This document shows, one piece after another, positions 59,101 to 64,000 of a DNA stretch of 64,000 nucleotides. Source of the DNA: Collybiopsis luxurians FD-317 M1 (lineage: Eukaryota > Basidiomycota > Agaricomycetes > Agaricales > Omphalotaceae); contig KN834770.1 in assembly GCA_000827265.1 (NCBI GenBank), positions 201,974 through 265,973 on the forward strand, given 5' to 3'. Numbering within the stretch: the first letter of the stretch is position 1; the number at the start of each line of letters is the position of its first letter. The notes under the pieces are model-generated. The model saw only the letters and a program-made list of their open reading frames with translations. It made no database searches and had not been told where the DNA came from. The translations under genes were made by a program, and so were the position numbers.

Positions 59101-59622
59101 ATGTTTCTATACTACTTGTCTGGCTTCATTGACGTTCCATTGTACAAGGACAATATGCGAGGTCGGTTCGCACGGCTTAAAAGTCTTTTGGTGCGCAGAA
59201 TTTCTCGGTACCAAAAGAAATCGAAAGGAGGAACTCAGGCGGACCGGACTCGCAGCGCCTCAAAAGAAAAATCAGTGTCCAGTCGTATGGGGTTCCTCAT
59301 CAACCTCGATAACGGCCCTCTCCCTGATGTTCCCCTTCTTAAACCGCTTTCCACTAGCGGCCGAACCTTTGTAAAGCTAGAGTCGAACAAAAGCGTCTTC
59401 ACACTTTCAATCCCACTCCCGGTGCAGTACGATGCATTGTTGGAGCGAATCGATAAGAAATTGCGAAATTGTGGTATTTGGCGGAGTAATGAAGGCAGGA
59501 GTATCTTTGCGAGGGAAATCACCTATACGACCGCAGAAGGACAGGTGGTAGTAGTTGGACCTGAAAGTCCCTTTGAATCAATGTTCGAAGAAGAGAACAT
59601 GGTATCTTTACGTGTCCAATAA
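59101..59622 (+). CDS. Free-standing PB1-like protein, homologous to the Cdc24-like tail
   Basis: Short gene directly downstream of the Cdc24-like gene, same strand. The last about 110 residues (FLINLDNGPLPDVPLL ... FVKLESNKSVFTLSIPLPVQ ... ERIDKKLRN ... VVVGPESPFESMFEEENM ... VSLRVQ) match the C-terminal linker and PB1-like domain of its neighbour, including the LxxL(D/E)xGP(V/L)P lead-in and the end MVSL-x-x-Q. No CH, DH or PH part is present. Upstream is a basic region (RFARLKSLLVRRISRYQKKSK). Start is ATG 59101; ATG 59155 is an alternative. An exon upstream (about 59020-59095, donor GTGAGT) may join at GACAATATG, so the N-terminus is open. It is probably a tandem partial duplicate with a competing or adaptor role, by inference. 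Confidence 0.6.
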   Translation: MFLYYLSGFIDVPLYKDNMRGRFARLKSLLVRRISRYQKKSKGGTQADRTRSASKEKSVSSRMGFLINLDNGPLPDVPLLKPLSTSGRTFVKLESNKSVFTLSIPLPVQYDALLERIDKKLRNCGIWRSNEGRSIFAREITYTTAEGQVVVVGPESPFESMFEEENMVSLRVQ

Positions 59623-59677
59623 TACGACCAGGGCGTTACACCGTTCCGGCTCGAGGTCGACTAGAGCCGGAAGAATT

Positions 59678-61377
59678 CTACAGATGTATTGGCTTAATGC
59701 ACGCAGTGAGTCGTATCTGGGGCACGCTTACAATAGAATCTCGTGGGTGCTGTTTAACAGCATTCTGTATGCGCTCTAGTACATCTTTTATGTTCCTTGT
59801 ATTTTCACGATTTGCAATGAGTAATGATATGATTTCTGCGTCGAGGATAGCTTGCGCGTTCTCTTGACTGGCATCAGCGACGTCCATGGCGAAATGAACG
59901 AAGAGATCGACTGGATCTTCATCTGGATGATGGGCCAGGACTTCTTGATAAAATTTTGTTGCTGTGGGTATAGGCTCGATCTGTAAACGTCTGGAAAGCG
60001 TCAAATGCAAGAAATTGAAGGCCCATTTTCAACTTACGACAAGGGATATATCATTCGGTGGAAAAAGTCCAGTTTATTGTGGTAAGGTAGTAAGGTAAGT
60101 ACGTGTTGAAGCGAGGTTCGGATGTCTCCTCCAATAGCGATTATCTGTGAAATGTAGGACATCGATAGTTCAGTAAAGTTAGTCCCGTTCCCATGTAGAT
60201 CACTGAAGAATAGCCTTAGAACGCAAAATCAAATACAAGCTGTTTTTCTGCTCACCAAAAAATCAGCAAGTCGAAACACAAATCGAACAGATCCTTTTCA
60301 CAACCAAAACACAGCTCCGGCATGCTCAAAACTACAGCAATCTCGCAAAGCCGTTCCACAATCGTGCTCGACGGGCTCACTAGCCAGAGCTGCTTTCGAG
60401 CATTAGGAGTTCTGGAGATCATATCCAGAGAAGTTTGATTTAATGGTATCTTATCGTTGATCCTCGGCCATACCAGCTGTAGTCTTTGAGGGGTACGAAC
60501 CACGTCCCAACCCCGCTGGCAACTCAGAGTTATTCCTATAGCTTTTTGCACTGCAGTAATCACGGCGGGAGCTTCATCAAAAGTGCAGTGGTCACAAACG
60601 AATGCCAACGTATCCAGGAATCCAGATTCAATCACTGCTTGACAGGAGCTTTCGTGCTCTTGTGCCAGCCGTGATATGAGATCAAGGAAAGGAAGCACTT
60701 CGTGAGCTTCAGAAGGCAGCTGCGAGGAGCGATACACAGCTATAAGCTCAAGTCGCGTCTTCATATCTGCTTCCGAAGCGGCAGTTGGATCGGTATGCCT
60801 TTGATAAAGCGTGAAGTAAGCATTTTTCAAAGGACGTAAGAAGGCTGGTTTCGAACCAAAGTAAAGGGATACAGGGCATCATTTCCGAGAGAAATATGAT
60901 GATTTCTTCTCGGGGCCATTTGACAACGCATAGTAAAAGCTGGTACGTCTCTCGACTACCAATCTGAATCATAATCATCTTCAATGCCTTCTGGCGTACT
61001 TTGGCATCATAAAAATCAAGTCTGAATAGGATGTTCAGCGGTGTATATGATAAACCAAGAGAATATGGAACTCGCCTGGAAAGCTCTAATAAATCATCAT
61101 AAATCTTCTCTGCGGAACTCCCTCCACTACCCAATCCAGGTAGGAGAGCATTGATCTTTGCCAATCTCCATCTCAGCATGAGCTTCTCGACTCCGCGAAG
61201 GCTAGCTTCTCCCAAACTCTTGATGGCCCGGCCTGAGAGAGTTCCTGGTCCCCAAACTGTAGTGGCAGAGCTTTCCGTTTCATCTGTTCGATATGTATCT
61301 GAGGAGACCGTACTAAATCGGTCACTATCTTCGTACACATCTTTTGTACGCGGCGGCAAACGCAAGTTCGAACTCAT
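59678..61377 (-). CDS. Hypothetical helical protein (ARM-like), conserved-looking
   Basis: I do not recognise a named family. Exon 1 starts MSSNLRLPPRTKDVYEDSD and is rich in helices (RGVEKLMLRWRLAKINALLP, KALKMIMIQIGSRETYQLLL). Central exon: AHEVLPFLDLISRLAQEHES, QAVIESGFLDTLAFVCD, VQKAIGITLSCQRGWD. Last exon: FYQEVLAHHPDEDPVDLFVH, NTRNIKDVLERIQNAVK, ending PIHL (59678). Repeated two-helix units suggest an armadillo-like solenoid. Joins in the last part are in phase (YPLS|RLQIEPIP). The first intron after EMMP (about 60880) is not resolved because the nearest GT-AG pair leaves only 28 nt. Confidence 0.6.
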
Positions 61378-61633
61378 TGCAGTACATCAACATGGTTACA
61401 ATTGCGAACCATAAGCAACCCCGGGTCAGTCGGCCATCGTTGTGTCACGCAAAGCAAGTTCACACCAGGTGGTATCTTAGAGAATAAAGAAAATTTTAAT
61501 TTTGAGGCAGGGAAAGAAAGCACAGTCCCGATGTGAACTACTTTTTATCCCCAGGTTGACGATCACGGAATTCTAATCATCGCGGGGGTAGAGGTGGCGA
61601 AGAGGTAGCAAAGAATATTATCTACTTAGAAAC

Positions 61634-63790
<2,157 letters not shown>

Positions 63791-63950
63791 GGATTCTGGT
63801 GGAAGGAAGGAAAGAGCGAAGCGGGTTCAACGTCAATTTTGAGCCGGGACGAATCGGACAAGTCACGTGTCATTTCTGAGCGCCAATTTTACGGCGCTTA
63901 ATATTCAACCTAGTCTTTTTTTCTGGCCCGCCAGTGTCGCCAGAGGGAGC
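63791..63950. promoter_or_regulatory. Bidirectional promoter, ATP1 / gene at right edge
   Basis: 160 bp. It holds a near-palindrome GAGCGCCAA ... GGCGCTTAA (63878-63901), that is, the recurrent motif in both orientations 6 bp apart at their cores, and a CACGTG box at 63864-63869. Confidence 0.55.
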
Positions 63951-64000
63951 ATGGCCAGTCTGTTTAGACAGAGTATGTCCAGTTTCTATGATATTCGTTA
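63951..64000 (+). CDS. 5' end of an unidentified gene, cut by the right edge
   Basis: ATG at 63951 reads MASLFRQ and then meets a GTATGT donor at 63973. That small first exon is the normal pattern of this genome, so a divergent gene is likely, but seven residues are too few to identify it. Confidence 0.35.
   Translation, partial: MASLFRQSMSSFYDIR

Overview
The window is nuclear DNA of a filamentous basidiomycete, most probably an Agaricomycete. The evidence is dense intron-rich genes on both strands (most introns about 45-65 nt with GT/AG ends), large disordered proteins, F-box-type proteins of the Agaricomycete style, a CFEM surface protein, a fungal H3K9-type SET methyltransferase, a Cdc24-like RhoGEF and single-copy metabolic genes (GUT1, PRO2, ATP1) in fungal form. 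There are no bacterial operons, CRISPR arrays or rRNA genes, and I saw no tRNA gene.

Layout. 1-8.3 kb (all minus): mitochondrial asparaginyl-tRNA synthetase (cut by the left edge), a three-LIM paxillin-like protein, a tartrate/D-malate-type beta-decarboxylating dehydrogenase, an MFS transporter. 8.5-13.2 kb (plus): a SUV39/Clr4-like SET methyltransferase with a very long disordered N-terminus. 13.8-19.3 kb (minus): DnaJ protein, membrane-anchored coiled-coil protein, F-box protein, DPH3. 19.4-22.0 kb (plus): TDP1. 22.3-30.7 kb (minus): two-finger GATA factor, a 2.1 kb gene-poor stretch, a hypothetical gene, an F-box/LRR-like protein and a NASP/Sim3 histone chaperone. 31-35.2 kb (plus): CFEM GPI protein and an AP180/ANTH endocytic adaptor. 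35.9-44.0 kb (minus): SDR oxidoreductase, a second gene-poor 2.1 kb, glycerol kinase, GH47 mannosidase. 44.7-46.2 kb (plus): a decayed secreted-protein pseudogene. 46.4-49.4 kb (minus): PI-phospholipase C, divergent from an RUS/DUF647 membrane protein (plus) and an FHA/AT-hook protein (plus). 54.9-56.5 kb (minus): PRO2, divergent from a Cdc24-like RhoGEF (plus), which is followed by a short gene carrying only a related PB1-like tail. 59.7-63.8 kb (minus): a helical hypothetical protein and ATP1, divergent from a gene that starts at the right edge.

The genes do not form a pathway cluster; this is a housekeeping neighbourhood. Themes that recur are chromatin (SET methyltransferase, NASP-like chaperone, FHA/AT-hook protein, TDP1) and polarity/endocytosis (LIM protein, AP180, Cdc24-like, PLC). 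The most unusual items are a free-standing PB1-like gene next to a Cdc24-like gene with a degenerate DH signature, three GC-AG introns required for the reading frame, 10-nt and 33-nt micro-exons, a recurrent TTAAGCGCCCA-like element close to many start codons, SUMO-interaction-like motifs in the SET protein, and a pseudogene whose nonsense codons look mostly like TGG to TAG/TGA changes. Exon models were built by eye from splice consensus and protein homology, so boundaries may be off by a few codons where I say so.
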